Positions 43,063-52,728 are shown, counted from the stretch's first letter. The stretch is 64,000 nucleotides of DNA from CBDFNN01 sp965250215 (GCA_965250215.1 CBDFNN010000004.1:558001-622000), one strand, 5' to 3'. The notes: generated by a model not told the origin, from the letters alone. Numbers and translations are program-made.

Positions 43063-44456
43063 TGGATTTGGCTAAAGCCTCCATATTACTCGCGCACGGT
43101 TACTACATAGAAGCCGACCCCAAAGAGAAGGCTGTCATGAAGCCCTATCCCACTTTGGGCTTGCTCTACATTTCCGCCTATCTGAAGTCGAAAGGGATTG
43201 AGGTCGACTTCTTTGACACGACCTTCCGAGACCCCTTGGAATTCGAAGCTCATATTATTAAAAACAAGCCAGCTTTTGTTGGTTTGTATAGTAATCTCAT
43301 GACCAGACCACAGGTACTTCGGCAAGTTGAGATCTGTAAAAAGTATGGAGCCTTTGTCATCGTTGGAGGACCCGATCCAGCGAATTACCTAGAGGAGTAC
43401 TTGGCGCACGGCGCGGACGTGGTCGTCATTGGAGAAGGAGAAGAGACGCTTCATGAATTGCTTGAGCTTGGGCCTGATCGAAAAGAAGAGGTCAAAGGAT
43501 TGGCTTTTCTTGATGTCTCCGGCGAAGTAAAGCGGACCATAGCGAGACCGTATATCGAAGACCTCGATAGTTTGCCCTTTCCAGATCGCGAGGCCATCGA
43601 CATGGATCGATATGTCGAGACCTGGCGCACACATCATGGAAGAGGATCGGCATCGCTGATTACAGCTCGCGGATGCCCCTACACTTGCACCTGGTGCAGT
43701 CACGCCGTCTATGGTTATAGTCATCGAAGACGATCACCAGAAAATGTCGTGGATGAGGTGGAGCACATCATCGAACGCTACAATCCCGACTTGATTTGGT
43801 ATGCGGACGATGTCTTCACCATCAAACCAAGCTGGCTCCGCGCCTATGCGGCTGAGCTTAAGCGCAGAAATATTCGAATACCTTTTGAGACAATCACAAG
43901 AGAAGACAGATTAAACGAGGAAGTAGCGAGCATTTTGCAGGAAATGGGTTGCTTCCGGATTTGGATTGGCTCGGAGTCTGGATCGCAGCGCATCCTGGAC
44001 GCTATGAAGCGGAGAACCGATGCCGAGCGAGTTCAAGAAATGATTCGTCTTCTTCAAAAGAACGATATCGAGGCTGGCCTTTTTATAATGCTGGGTTATG
44101 AAGGAGAAGAAGAGACAGACCTGAAGGAAACGGTCGACTTACTCAAGGCGGCGCCACCGGATGTCTTCCTCACGACACTGTCCTATCCGATAAAAGGAAC
44201 GCCCTACTACAAAGAAGTAGAGGACCGTGTCATCGCGATGAAGGAATGGCACGAAGGATCAGACCGCGACTTTACGATAGCTGGCAGAAAATCGAAAAGA
44301 TATTATCGCCATGCCAACAGATGGATGGTACACGAAGTGGCCTATGAGCGTGCAAGGAGTCGAGCCGGCTATCCAAGCATGGCATCGTCCTTTGTCAAAG
44401 CGAAATTGGGTCGAATTGGAATGTGGGTGACCCGAGGTGAAATAGAGCAAGGATAA
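43062..44456 (+). CDS. B12-binding-domain radical SAM protein 3
   Basis: A 464-aa protein. The ATG overlaps the previous stop (TGATG). The N-terminal domain has PYPTLGLLYISAYLKSKGIE and GEGEETLHELLEL; the cluster motif is RGCPYTCTWC (Cys205, Cys209, Cys212), then YADDVFTIKPSW, GSESGSQRILDAM and FIMLGYEGEE. It most resembles protein 1 of the operon in motif details (PPLGTLY / PTLGLLY, W-x-x-DD-x-F), so these two may be paralogues acting on related substrates. Confidence 0.9.
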   Translation: MDLAKASILLAHGYYIEADPKEKAVMKPYPTLGLLYISAYLKSKGIEVDFFDTTFRDPLEFEAHIIKNKPAFVGLYSNLMTRPQVLRQVEICKKYGAFVIVGGPDPANYLEEYLAHGADVVVIGEGEETLHELLELGPDRKEEVKGLAFLDVSGEVKRTIARPYIEDLDSLPFPDREAIDMDRYVETWRTHHGRGSASLITARGCPYTCTWCSHAVYGYSHRRRSPENVVDEVEHIIERYNPDLIWYADDVFTIKPSWLRAYAAELKRRNIRIPFETITREDRLNEEVASILQEMGCFRIWIGSESGSQRILDAMKRRTDAERVQEMIRLLQKNDIEAGLFIMLGYEGEEETDLKETVDLLKAAPPDVFLTTLSYPIKGTPYYKEVEDRVIAMKEWHEGSDRDFTIAGRKSKRYYRHANRWMVHEVAYERARSRAGYPSMASSFVKAKLGRIGMWVTRGEIEQG

Positions 44457-45241
44457 TGAGTGCAAGTTTCGACAAAGTCGCCACGAGCTACGATGACAGT
44501 TTCACCAACACCAAGCTGGGTCGATGGTTGAGGGAGATCACTTGGAAGCATTTTGACAAGGCCTTCGAAGAGGGAAGTCGGCTCCTAGAGTTGAGCTGCG
44601 GAACGGGTGAGGATGCCATTTATTTAGCCGAGACAGCGGAGAGTATTCTCGCCACTGATGTCTCCGAAGAGATGCTGAGGATCGCTGATGAAAAAATTCG
44701 AGCTGCAGAACTGGAGAACAAAATTGAAACGACCCGTCTTGATCTCAATAGATTTCCTGATTTAGACGAGGGAATGTTTGATGGCGTCTATTCCAATTTT
44801 GGAGGACTGAATTGCGTCGAGGATTTAGAATTACTCTCGAGTTCTCTTGCTTCCAATATGAAGACCGATGCCAAAGCCGTGTTTGTCGTCATGGGTCCTT
44901 ACTGCCCCTGGGAGTGGTTTACTTTTGTGGTCCAAGGCCGGCCAAGAATGGCCTTCCGTCGTTTTGGAAAAAAGACAATCGCTGTCTTAAAAGATGGTTC
45001 AGAATTACCGGTCTACTATCCTAGGCCTCGAGAATTGTGGAAAGCCTTTTCCCAAGACTTTGACTTGGTAAAATACTATGGAGTTGGAGTGACGCTTCCA
45101 CCATCCTATTTGAATCCCTTGGTAGAGAGATACCCGACCGTCTTTGACCTGCTCAGATGGAAGGAAGATATTTTGGGGAAGATTCCAATCTTCGCATGGA
45201 CAAGTGATCATTATGTGATTACACTGAAAAAGAAATCCTAG
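44456..45241 (+). CDS. SAM-dependent methyltransferase in the radical SAM operon
   Basis: A 261-aa class I methyltransferase. It begins MSASFDKVATSYDDSF, typical of UbiE/Methyltransf_11-type enzymes, then LLELSCGTGEDAIYLA (SAM motif; the usual DxGxGxG Asp is replaced by Glu, and the next Gly by Ser-Cys) and ATDVSEEML. Its start overlaps the previous stop (TAATG) and its stop overlaps the next start (TAGTG), so all three are translationally coupled. The substrate is likely the product of the radical SAM steps. Confidence 0.88.
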   Translation: MSASFDKVATSYDDSFTNTKLGRWLREITWKHFDKAFEEGSRLLELSCGTGEDAIYLAETAESILATDVSEEMLRIADEKIRAAELENKIETTRLDLNRFPDLDEGMFDGVYSNFGGLNCVEDLELLSSSLASNMKTDAKAVFVVMGPYCPWEWFTFVVQGRPRMAFRRFGKKTIAVLKDGSELPVYYPRPRELWKAFSQDFDLVKYYGVGVTLPPSYLNPLVERYPTVFDLLRWKEDILGKIPIFAWTSDHYVITLKKKS

Positions 45242-46872
45242 TGAGTCAGTCAAGCCTATTTGATTGGGTCTGTCCCGCTTGTAAAGACGGTCTAGATAGC
45301 TCGGGAATCTGTCTTGCCGGCCATGGGCCATATCTTGCAAGTGATGGTATCGGACGGTTTTTGCTCCCAGAACGCCGAGTCTTCTTCGAACAGTTCATCG
45401 AGGATTACGAGAAAATCCGAAGGCAAGAAAAGCGAGGGTCGAAAAACCCTAATTACTATCAGAGGCTTCCCAACGCGGACACGACTGGTATTCATTCTGA
45501 TGCATGGCGAATTAGAGCCGCGGGCTACCACGCTCTAGTCAAACATGTTGTGCAGGCTAGGCATCGATGCAAGGGCGAACCTTTGAAGGTTTTGGATCTC
45601 GGTGCGGGAAATGCCTGGCTGTCGAATCAACTCAGTTCGCAGGGACATCGAGTCGCTGCCGTGGACTTGCAGACCAATAGCTATGATGGTCTTGGGGCAA
45701 GAGTCTACTACGAGTATGAGTTCGACTGCGTCCAAGCGGAATTCCAACACTTACCTTTTAAAACCGGTCAATTTGATCTTGTTATTTTCAATGCCTCTTT
45801 CCACTATGCAATTTCCTACGAAGATGTTTTAGAAGAGGCCAAGCGAGTCCTTTGCAGACGTGGGAGGATTGTCATCATGGATTCGCCCTTGTATGAGAAT
45901 CCGGAAAGCGGAATCAAAATGGTCGAGGAGCGCAAAGCCTATTTCAAAAAGAATTTCGGTTTTGCATCGGATGCTATCCCATCTCTTCACTACTTGACGA
46001 GCGAATTGATGAGGGCTCAGTCTGAGTCACTCGATCTCGAATGGACCTTCCATAAACCGAGGCATGGCCTTAAATGGAAACTGCGACCCCTGCTAGCTAG
46101 TCTTCTTCGCCGACGAGAACCGGCTGCTTTTTTCCTCATTGAGGGACAGCGTCCTTTAGAAGGTGCAAAGGATCTCGTCAATCTTGCCCAGCAAGGAAAT
46201 CGAAGTTTTCTCACTCGTAGTTTGGACAAGATTTATCACATGGGCTATCTGCTATTTCAGAAGGGTTCTTTGACAAAACACTCGACGGTGAGAGTTGATG
46301 GCCTTGCTCTGGATATACCGTCCGGCGTATTCAACCCGGTCCCTTTCAAAACGGCGAGGCTCATGAGCGATGTTATTGAGCGTTATGTTCGACCCGAAAT
46401 GAAGGTGCTTGATCTTGGAACTGGAAGCGGGCTTGGTGCTCTTCTTGCAGCCAGAAAGGGGTGCAAAGTTGATGCAGTTGATATCAACCCGATTGCAGTA
46501 AGGGCTGCAGTTGAGAATGCCGAAAAGAACAGATTAAGCGACTCCATCGAAGTCCATGAAGGAGACTTGTTCGAACCTGTCTCGGAGAATCGCTACGATC
46601 TTATCCTTTTCAATCCACCCTTCTTTTCAGGAAGCCCACAAGGGAGTTTAGATGTAGCTCTCAGATCGCGAGACGTCATAGACCGATTTTCTGGTGGTCT
46701 CGGCGATCGTCTTAATTCCGAGGGCGAGGCAATTGTTCTCTTTTCAACAAAGGGTTGTCTCGAGAAAGTGCTGGATACTTTTCACAAGCATGGATTTTAT
46801 ATTGAGCTAATCGAATCGAGAAATCTCTATAATGAGGTCCTCGTCGCGATGCGCGTCACAGTCCAGAAATAG
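45241..46872 (+). CDS. Two-domain fused methyltransferase with N-terminal zinc ribbon
   Basis: A 543-aa fusion. Residues about 8-40 (VCPACKDG...CLAGHG) look like a Trm112-type zinc ribbon. A first class I methyltransferase (about 110-260) has VLDLGAGNAWLSNQL, AVDLQTNSYDG and FDLVIFNASFHYA. A second one (about 360-540) has VLDLGTGSGLGALLAA, AVDINPIAVRAA and LILFNPPFFSG. NPPF is the motif of PrmC/HemK/TrmN6-type enzymes that methylate planar nitrogen. Both SAM sites look intact. The start is a GTG overlapping the previous stop. Two different acceptors, or two successive methylations of one molecule, are possible. Confidence 0.86.
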   Translation: MSQSSLFDWVCPACKDGLDSSGICLAGHGPYLASDGIGRFLLPERRVFFEQFIEDYEKIRRQEKRGSKNPNYYQRLPNADTTGIHSDAWRIRAAGYHALVKHVVQARHRCKGEPLKVLDLGAGNAWLSNQLSSQGHRVAAVDLQTNSYDGLGARVYYEYEFDCVQAEFQHLPFKTGQFDLVIFNASFHYAISYEDVLEEAKRVLCRRGRIVIMDSPLYENPESGIKMVEERKAYFKKNFGFASDAIPSLHYLTSELMRAQSESLDLEWTFHKPRHGLKWKLRPLLASLLRRREPAAFFLIEGQRPLEGAKDLVNLAQQGNRSFLTRSLDKIYHMGYLLFQKGSLTKHSTVRVDGLALDIPSGVFNPVPFKTARLMSDVIERYVRPEMKVLDLGTGSGLGALLAARKGCKVDAVDINPIAVRAAVENAEKNRLSDSIEVHEGDLFEPVSENRYDLILFNPPFFSGSPQGSLDVALRSRDVIDRFSGGLGDRLNSEGEAIVLFSTKGCLEKVLDTFHKHGFYIELIESRNLYNEVLVAMRVTVQK

Positions 46873-46875
46873 AAA

Positions 46876-48345
46876 TTGATACTACTCTACAACCCCGCTA
46901 GCTCTGCAGGAAAAAAGCCCGTCCTCCCTATGGCGGTCCTTTCCCTGGCCGCGGTTTTGGAAAATGTCAGTGACTATCAGATTGTCGACGGGAATTTAGA
47001 ATCCGATCCCCTTCAGACCCTCCACAAATTGATCGTCGAGGAAAATATCGACATACTCGGCGTTACTGTTATGGGCGGACCGCAACTGGAAAATGCCGTC
47101 ATTCACAGCGCCGCTGTCAAAGAAAGGCATCCTCGCCTTCGCATTGTATGGGGAGGCTATTTTCCGACTCAGCATTACGAGGTATGCTTGAAGGCGGACT
47201 ATGTGGACTTCGTTGTTCGAGGCCACGGTGAATTTGTATTCCGAGACTTTATTCAAGCACTCAAAGAAGGAAGGGATGTGCATAGTCTCGATGGACTGGC
47301 CTTTAGGCAGGATGGATCTTCGAAGACGAATCCCATGGCGCGTATTCCAATACCGGATGAACTCCCAGATTTTCCCTACGAGCGACTTGACATGTCTCGC
47401 TATCTCAGGAAGACTTTTATGGGTGATCGAACGGCCCCGCATCACTCCAGCTATGGCTGTCCCTTCCATTGCAACTTCTGTGCGGTCGTCAACATGGTCA
47501 ACGGAAAGTGGCTGTCACAAAGCGCTGATCGCACCGCTTCTGTTGTAGAGGGTCTCGTCAAGAATTACGGGGCAGATGCTATAGAATTCTATGACAACAA
47601 TTTCTTCGTTCATGAAGCTCGCGTATTGGAATTCGCAGAGCGAATCGAGAAGCTAAATCTTGGTTGGTGGGGAGAGGCGCGCATCGATACGATGATGAAG
47701 TATAGCGACTCCACTTGGAGCAAAATGAAAGACAGCGGACTTCGAATGGCCTTTCTGGGTGCAGAATCAGGTTCAAACGAAACGCTCCAACGAATGAACA
47801 AGGGAGGCAAGGCCACGGTTGAAAAAACCTTGGAGATTGCAGCCAAGATGAAGCACTTCGACATCATTCCAGAAATGTCTTTTGTCTTGGGAAATCCGCC
47901 TGAGCCAGAGGAGGATAGCGAGCAGACCATGGCTTTTATTCGGAAAGTGAAGAAGGTCAATCCGGCTACCGAAGTGATTTTGTATATGTACACACCTGTC
48001 CCTCTATCGGGAACCCTTTTTGATGAGGCGAAGGCAAAGGGCTTTGCTTTCCCTGAGAGTCTCGAGGCATGGATCGGCGATGATTGGAAAGAGTTTTCTC
48101 AACGAAGAAGTGCGCAAGTGCCTTGGGTCCAAGATCCGCTTCGGAAAAGGATTCATGGATTCGAGCAGGTTTTGAATGCCTACTATCCGACTAGTACAGA
48201 CATTACTATCACGGGGGTGAAAAGAGGGATGCTCCGCGCACTCGGATCATGGCGCTACCATAGTGGCTTCTATCAATACCCGATTGAGCTCAAGGTCTTC
48301 CATAAACTCTTCGGCTATCGTCGGCCGGAGACCAGTAGTTTCTAG
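46876..48345 (+). CDS. B12-binding-domain radical SAM protein 4
   Basis: A 489-aa protein starting at a TTG four bases after the previous stop. The N-terminal domain has PVLPMAVLSLAAVLE, the WGGYFPTQH motif and RGHGEFVF; the cluster motif is YGCPFHCNFC (Cys195, Cys199, Cys202), followed by FYDNNFF, GAESGSNETLQRM and FVLGNPPEPEED. In the WGG(Y/W)-P and E-x-FF details it is closer to protein 2 than to proteins 1 and 3. The four therefore look like two pairs. Confidence 0.9.
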   Translation: MILLYNPASSAGKKPVLPMAVLSLAAVLENVSDYQIVDGNLESDPLQTLHKLIVEENIDILGVTVMGGPQLENAVIHSAAVKERHPRLRIVWGGYFPTQHYEVCLKADYVDFVVRGHGEFVFRDFIQALKEGRDVHSLDGLAFRQDGSSKTNPMARIPIPDELPDFPYERLDMSRYLRKTFMGDRTAPHHSSYGCPFHCNFCAVVNMVNGKWLSQSADRTASVVEGLVKNYGADAIEFYDNNFFVHEARVLEFAERIEKLNLGWWGEARIDTMMKYSDSTWSKMKDSGLRMAFLGAESGSNETLQRMNKGGKATVEKTLEIAAKMKHFDIIPEMSFVLGNPPEPEEDSEQTMAFIRKVKKVNPATEVILYMYTPVPLSGTLFDEAKAKGFAFPESLEAWIGDDWKEFSQRRSAQVPWVQDPLRKRIHGFEQVLNAYYPTSTDITITGVKRGMLRALGSWRYHSGFYQYPIELKVFHKLFGYRRPETSSF

Positions 48346-48353
48346 ATCTTAAA

Positions 48354-49196
48354 ATGTCAAAAGTACCGGCAAATAATTTGAATCTGCCAAAGTATCTGGC
48401 GAGTTCTTTCACCTACTATTCCAAGTCAGGACATACTAGTCTTCATGCGCATGGCCGTGAAGGAAGCGTGGCGCTATTGAATTGGCTGCAGGCTTCAGTC
48501 TCGGATCGAATACTGGAGTTAGGATGTGGGTCTGGGAACACTTTGGTCAAGCTGGCTAGTGAATCATCGTGCGAGCTTTACGGCCTCGAAGCCAATAAGA
48601 AAATGTTTGAAGTGTGTCAGAAGAGACTTGACTATTGTGGTCTCGGCGAAATCAAACTTACTAATTCTGACTTCACTTCTCCTCTCCCATTCTCGGACGA
48701 TTTCTTCGACAAAGTGTATTGCGAGTCTGTCCTGGGATTTCAGTCGAGGACCGATCTGATGTTATGTCTGACGGAAGTAAATAGAGTACTAAAACCTGGA
48801 GGTCTCTTTGTAGCCAATGAAACCTTCTGGTTGGAGAACAGCTCGGATGATGTAATAAGAGACTGGAATAGGAAGTGTCTCGATAGCTTTGGGATTGAGC
48901 AGGCCAATGCCGTTCTCAAAGGAGGAGCAAGTCTCAAGCCCTTATATGAGGAAAGTGGCTTCGATCCGGCTAAATATCGTTTCGAACGCCTCTCCAGCGT
49001 GGAGATCAACAACGAGGGCTCAGTCACCGAGTTAGAAAAGCGCTCCATCAGATATAGTAAAAAACAACGTATGCTGGCGAAACTAAATCCGATTCTTAGA
49101 CGACAAGAAAAAAGTATGAACAGAGTATCCGCTCAGTTGAACCACAGCAAACAATTGATGGCTGGATTTCTGATTGCCTGTTCTACAAAATCATAG
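48354..49196 (+). CDS. SAM-dependent methyltransferase, last gene of the radical SAM operon
   Basis: A 280-aa class I methyltransferase with ILELGCGSGNTLVKLA, LYGLEANKKMFEVC and FDKVYCESVLGFQ and VLKPGGLFVANE motifs; the pattern is like sterol or small-molecule C/O-methyltransferases. It starts eight bases after radical SAM protein 4. It ends one base from the 3' end of the convergent membrane protein gene at 49198, so there is no room for a terminator between them. Confidence 0.87.
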   Translation: MSKVPANNLNLPKYLASSFTYYSKSGHTSLHAHGREGSVALLNWLQASVSDRILELGCGSGNTLVKLASESSCELYGLEANKKMFEVCQKRLDYCGLGEIKLTNSDFTSPLPFSDDFFDKVYCESVLGFQSRTDLMLCLTEVNRVLKPGGLFVANETFWLENSSDDVIRDWNRKCLDSFGIEQANAVLKGGASLKPLYEESGFDPAKYRFERLSSVEINNEGSVTELEKRSIRYSKKQRMLAKLNPILRRQEKSMNRVSAQLNHSKQLMAGFLIACSTKS

Positions 49197-49197
49197 T

Positions 49198-50694
49198 TCA
49201 ATTAGCCTTCTCAAGATCATATACCAGCACTAGGCTGTTCTCCGGACTTCTAAGAACTCCTTCACTTTGCACTTTGTCACTTAGAATATATTCGGCTCTA
49301 CTGCGATCAAGCTGGAAGTAATTGCGAGAAAGAAAAAAAGCTAGGGAATGCCTGCTTCCGCCAATTTCTTTGAAGTCGCCATCAACAAAAATCCTCCGTT
49401 CAGATCCAATGATGGATTTGATTTGTTGAAATTCCCCGAGTAGGATCTCATTGCTTTGAGCCTCCTTACTCCGATTCATGTGCAGTGTTGATAGAAGTAA
49501 TAGAAACAACGCGAGGCCGGCGAGGATGGGAAGGAGCTCTCCTTGCTTTTCCTTAATCAAGAGAATAACTAGGCTGAAAAAGACCATAGGAACGCCGATG
49601 TAATAGAGACTTTGAAAGTCGTGAAAGGCTACGAAATGTCTCATCGGAATACTCCAGACAAATCCAGACAGCACCAAACTCAATAAGACATGTCGATCAC
49701 CTTTGAAACGGTAGATGAGCAATAGACTTGCAACAGAAGCAGAAAATCCGAGAAGGCTAAGCAGAGGATTGGAGAGAAACAGGGACAGATAATAGGGAGT
49801 GATCATTAGGCCGATACGAACGAACTGTTCATACACAAAATGAAGCCAATTCAGACTTTCAAGAAATCCCTCGTATGAATCTGGGCTTCCCAATCCAAGG
49901 CGCCAGAGCATCATCTTAAAACTAGAGATATCCGACAGGCTTTGACTTGTCACTCGGGCTTCATTGTAGAAATTTAGAGCGAGAAGACAGAGCCCGAACA
50001 CTAGTGTACCAAGACCGAGTTTTAAATAAGGATGTGATAAGACAGTTTTGGGTCCTCTCGTACTCCTGCGAGTTTGGAACATCCCAAGGAGGACAAAGGG
50101 AAGAAGAAGAGCATAGACCTGCCAGCCGAGAAGCAAAGCTAGCATCGACTTCCACATCAATTGAACGTATCTCCCTTCTTTCTTAAAAATCAGCATCGCA
50201 TGAAACACTAAGAGCAGTCCGAATAGACTTGGAATGTCGTTGAAAATTAAGTCGTGGTAGTAGAGCGTGAAGTAGGAAGAAAAGCACAACAAAACGACTG
50301 CGAGTGAAAGCCATTTGTTATCGCTCAATCTCAAAATGGAGAGATAAGCAAGGATCATAGCGGCTGCTAGGAAAAAGGTCATGAGATAGCGTGCGGCCAA
50401 GACTTGAGATCGGAGCGTATGGTCAAAAGGAGCTGTCACCAGACGGATTGCTGCGAAGGATGCAAAAGGGAATCGATTGTAGACTTCGTATACCAATTCA
50501 CCTTCTTCGTTTTCCCATTTGCTGGAATACATCAGCCCACCATCCGACGCAGAGAAGTGATTACTGATAGCCAAGCCGTGCGATGAAACGAATCCATGGT
50601 GCCCTGGAAGAAAAGCGGCTTTCCGATGCATCGACAGAAATAGAGCGAATATCGCTAAGCCAAGAACGAGGAGCGGAATGTTCTTCTTTATCAT
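49198..50694 (-). CDS. Multi-spanning membrane protein, probable glycosyltransferase
   Basis: A 498-aa protein with about ten hydrophobic segments. The first loop has acidic and aromatic residues (SASDGGLMYSSKWENEEGELVYEVYNRFPF), reminiscent of GT-C glycosyltransferases, and a YYHDLIFNDIPSLFG segment follows. No strict family motif is visible. Its ATG overlaps the stop of the sulfotransferase gene by four bases (ATGA), so they form an operon. Its location within the glycan region fits a lipid-linked sugar transferase. Confidence 0.7.
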   Translation of the reverse strand: MIKKNIPLLVLGLAIFALFLSMHRKAAFLPGHHGFVSSHGLAISNHFSASDGGLMYSSKWENEEGELVYEVYNRFPFASFAAIRLVTAPFDHTLRSQVLAARYLMTFFLAAAMILAYLSILRLSDNKWLSLAVVLLCFSSYFTLYYHDLIFNDIPSLFGLLLVFHAMLIFKKEGRYVQLMWKSMLALLLGWQVYALLLPFVLLGMFQTRRSTRGPKTVLSHPYLKLGLGTLVFGLCLLALNFYNEARVTSQSLSDISSFKMMLWRLGLGSPDSYEGFLESLNWLHFVYEQFVRIGLMITPYYLSLFLSNPLLSLLGFSASVASLLLIYRFKGDRHVLLSLVLSGFVWSIPMRHFVAFHDFQSLYYIGVPMVFFSLVILLIKEKQGELLPILAGLALFLLLLSTLHMNRSKEAQSNEILLGEFQQIKSIIGSERRIFVDGDFKEIGGSRHSLAFFLSRNYFQLDRSRAEYILSDKVQSEGVLRSPENSLVLVYDLEKAN

Positions 50695-51497
50695 ATCTCG
50701 AGAGAATAACCGAAAAAGGAAAGCAGGTCTTCGTGTCCATCAAACCGCTTTTCAATAGAGTCCATTTGAGCTGCACTCAGTCTTGCTATTTTTGCCTTAT
50801 TCAAGTCAGTAATGGCTAGTGCTTTTCCAGTGTGATTGTTCGAATTGAAACTTCGAGTGATGTCGATGTCGCCAAGCTTTGGCACAAACTTAAGCAAGGA
50901 CTCTCGCGCCGCTGGAGGATCTCCAACCAGATCCTCATAGCGCAGGGCCATGACCTCCCCTAGATCCTCAAGATTCATTCTCTGATGAGATAAGCATTTC
51001 AAAGAGAGCTGCGCTGCTTCGTCGGCTGTCATCTTGTTTCTTCGAATCAAGGACTCGCAATGAGCCAGTGGATGTCGCGTGACGCAGATAAATTGTACTG
51101 GCAGAAAATGGCGCTGAATTTCTTTCGCCCTCAAAACGTTGGTTGGGCTTTTATCTAGAAGGAGTGATTTGTGGCTAGCCCAGTAGCTATGCCATATTTG
51201 GCGAATTTCTTCCCAAGGATGAGGATAGGCTTCGTTCCATTCCTCTCGATAATCGATGAGCCTCCGGACTTCGGGAAGACCAAGTCCTTCTCTGGTTCCG
51301 AAAATATTGTTGGGGCTCACAGAGGGAGAAGTACTTAGGATTTGATGCAGCAGAGTCGATCCGCAATACAAGGGACTAAGCACGAATAAATACTGTCCCT
51401 TTTTTTCTTGGTGGACAAGTCTTCCAAAACTGCGCTGCATTCTCAGGGCACGGCATTTCGCATCATATATTGCTACTTTCAATCGGTACGATAGCAT
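50691..51497 (-). CDS. Sulfotransferase-family protein
   Basis: A 268-aa PAPS-dependent sulfotransferase. The 5'-phosphosulfate loop is LSPLYCGSTLLHQIL (about residues 40-54); CVTRHPLAHCESLIRR (about 138-153) is the 3'-phosphate motif, with LRYEDLVGDP following. The enzyme would add a sulfate to a sugar or lipid hydroxyl. It is translationally coupled to the membrane protein downstream, which suggests a sulfated surface glycan or glycolipid. Confidence 0.85.
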   Translation of the reverse strand: MLSYRLKVAIYDAKCRALRMQRSFGRLVHQEKKGQYLFVLSPLYCGSTLLHQILSTSPSVSPNNIFGTREGLGLPEVRRLIDYREEWNEAYPHPWEEIRQIWHSYWASHKSLLLDKSPTNVLRAKEIQRHFLPVQFICVTRHPLAHCESLIRRNKMTADEAAQLSLKCLSHQRMNLEDLGEVMALRYEDLVGDPPAARESLLKFVPKLGDIDITRSFNSNNHTGKALAITDLNKAKIARLSAAQMDSIEKRFDGHEDLLSFFGYSLEI

Positions 51498-51576
51498 CGG
51501 CGAGGAATTTCCGTATTCGTTTAGTGTAGTTCGAAGTTAGTCCAAAAAAGTGTAGCAATAGCAAGACGCGATCAAT

Positions 51577-52707
51577 ATGCACGTTGCCTTTGTATGTCAT
51601 ATTTACGAAGCCAGTGACTCTCCAGGAGAACTATTGGACAAACACTTTTCGACTGTGAATTGGGCAGAGGCACTTGCCGAGAAAGGTCTTAAGGTATCCG
51701 TCCTTTATCGCTTTTCTACTGAAGGCCAGATAGAACGAGGAGGAGTGTCGTATCGCTTCTTCAGTGACGAACACGCAGGGTCATTGCGGAATTGGAAGCG
51801 CGCATCGACCTTCTACTCAAAAGTCAAAAGCTATGTCGAGAATGAAGACGTGGACTTGATTCATGCACATGACCTTTTTGCTTTTGGACCACATTACTCT
51901 TTGTCCAGTGCACTCCGCTCGACTCCTATTCTTGTCCAAGATCACAGTGGTTTGAGTCCAGTCAAATACCCATGGCTCTATCGACTAACACTCCGTCATG
52001 TTAAAGCCTTTATGTTTTCGGCCAAAGGGATGGAAGCGAATTGGACAAAGAAAAAGATTATCGAAAAGTCGAAATGCTTCTTCGTCATGGAAAACACTTC
52101 TTCTTTTGAGCTGGCAAAACGGAGCGAAGCCAGAACGCAGAGTGGCCTGTGGGGCGAACCCCTAGTCTTGTCGGTCGGCAACCTTAACAAAAACAAGGAT
52201 CCTTTCACGCTTTTGTCTGCTTTCGAGCGACTCCTAAAAGTCCGACCGAAGGCGAGGCTCTATTTGATCTATCGGCAAGCTGATCTGGAATCTCAAATTC
52301 GAGATAAAATATTGCCTCGTCCTGAGCTGTCTGAGTCGGTTCAGCTCCTCGGAGAAAAAGAGAGAAAGGATCTGCCCGTTTTCTACAACAGTGCGGACCT
52401 TTTTGTCCTGGGCAGTCATCGGGAAATATGGAGCTACTCCGCTATCGAAGCTCTTTCCTGCGGAGCTATGCCCGTTCTCAGTGACATTCCTTCCTCACGA
52501 GCCTTGCTTCGGGAAGGCCAAATTGGCTCACTCCACAAGCCAGGAAATGCGGACAGTCTTTTCGATGCATTGATGATACAGATCGAAAATCTAGATGTGG
52601 AGACGCCGATCAAAGTGCGTTCGTTTTTCGACAAGTACTGGAGCTTCGACCAGCTCGCGGGGCAGTCCATACAAGTGTACGAATCAGTCCTGAAGGCTAA
52701 TGACTGA
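51577..52707 (+). CDS. GT4-family glycosyltransferase 1
   Basis: A 376-aa retaining glycosyltransferase of GT-B fold. The N-terminal domain has DLIHAHDLFAFGPHY; the donor-binding C-terminal domain has LVLSVGNLNKNKDPFTLL, VQLLGEKERKDLPVFYNSADLFVLGSHRE and the signature YSAIEALSCGAMPVLSD with the acidic E of the EX7E motif. The last codons overlap by 11 bases with the convergent SGNH hydrolase gene, in a repeat word that supplies both stop codons. Confidence 0.9.
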   Translation: MHVAFVCHIYEASDSPGELLDKHFSTVNWAEALAEKGLKVSVLYRFSTEGQIERGGVSYRFFSDEHAGSLRNWKRASTFYSKVKSYVENEDVDLIHAHDLFAFGPHYSLSSALRSTPILVQDHSGLSPVKYPWLYRLTLRHVKAFMFSAKGMEANWTKKKIIEKSKCFFVMENTSSFELAKRSEARTQSGLWGEPLVLSVGNLNKNKDPFTLLSAFERLLKVRPKARLYLIYRQADLESQIRDKILPRPELSESVQLLGEKERKDLPVFYNSADLFVLGSHREIWSYSAIEALSCGAMPVLSDIPSSRALLREGQIGSLHKPGNADSLFDALMIQIENLDVETPIKVRSFFDKYWSFDQLAGQSIQVYESVLKAND

Positions 52708-52728
52708 AGGCTGAGGACTGATGCCTAA
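52696..52728. repeat. ATGACTGAAGGCTGAGGACTGATG repeat word forming two gene ends
   Basis: The word supplies the TGA stop of the GT4 gene on the plus strand and the TAG stop with the last eight codons (HQSSAFSH) of the SGNH hydrolase gene on the minus strand. Related words are at 59747-59781 and 61835-61866. Confidence 0.75.

Noticed and set aside
45314..45538. Small alternative-frame genes within the radical SAM operon
   Set aside because: They overlap enzyme genes with intact catalytic motifs and show no protein-like composition.
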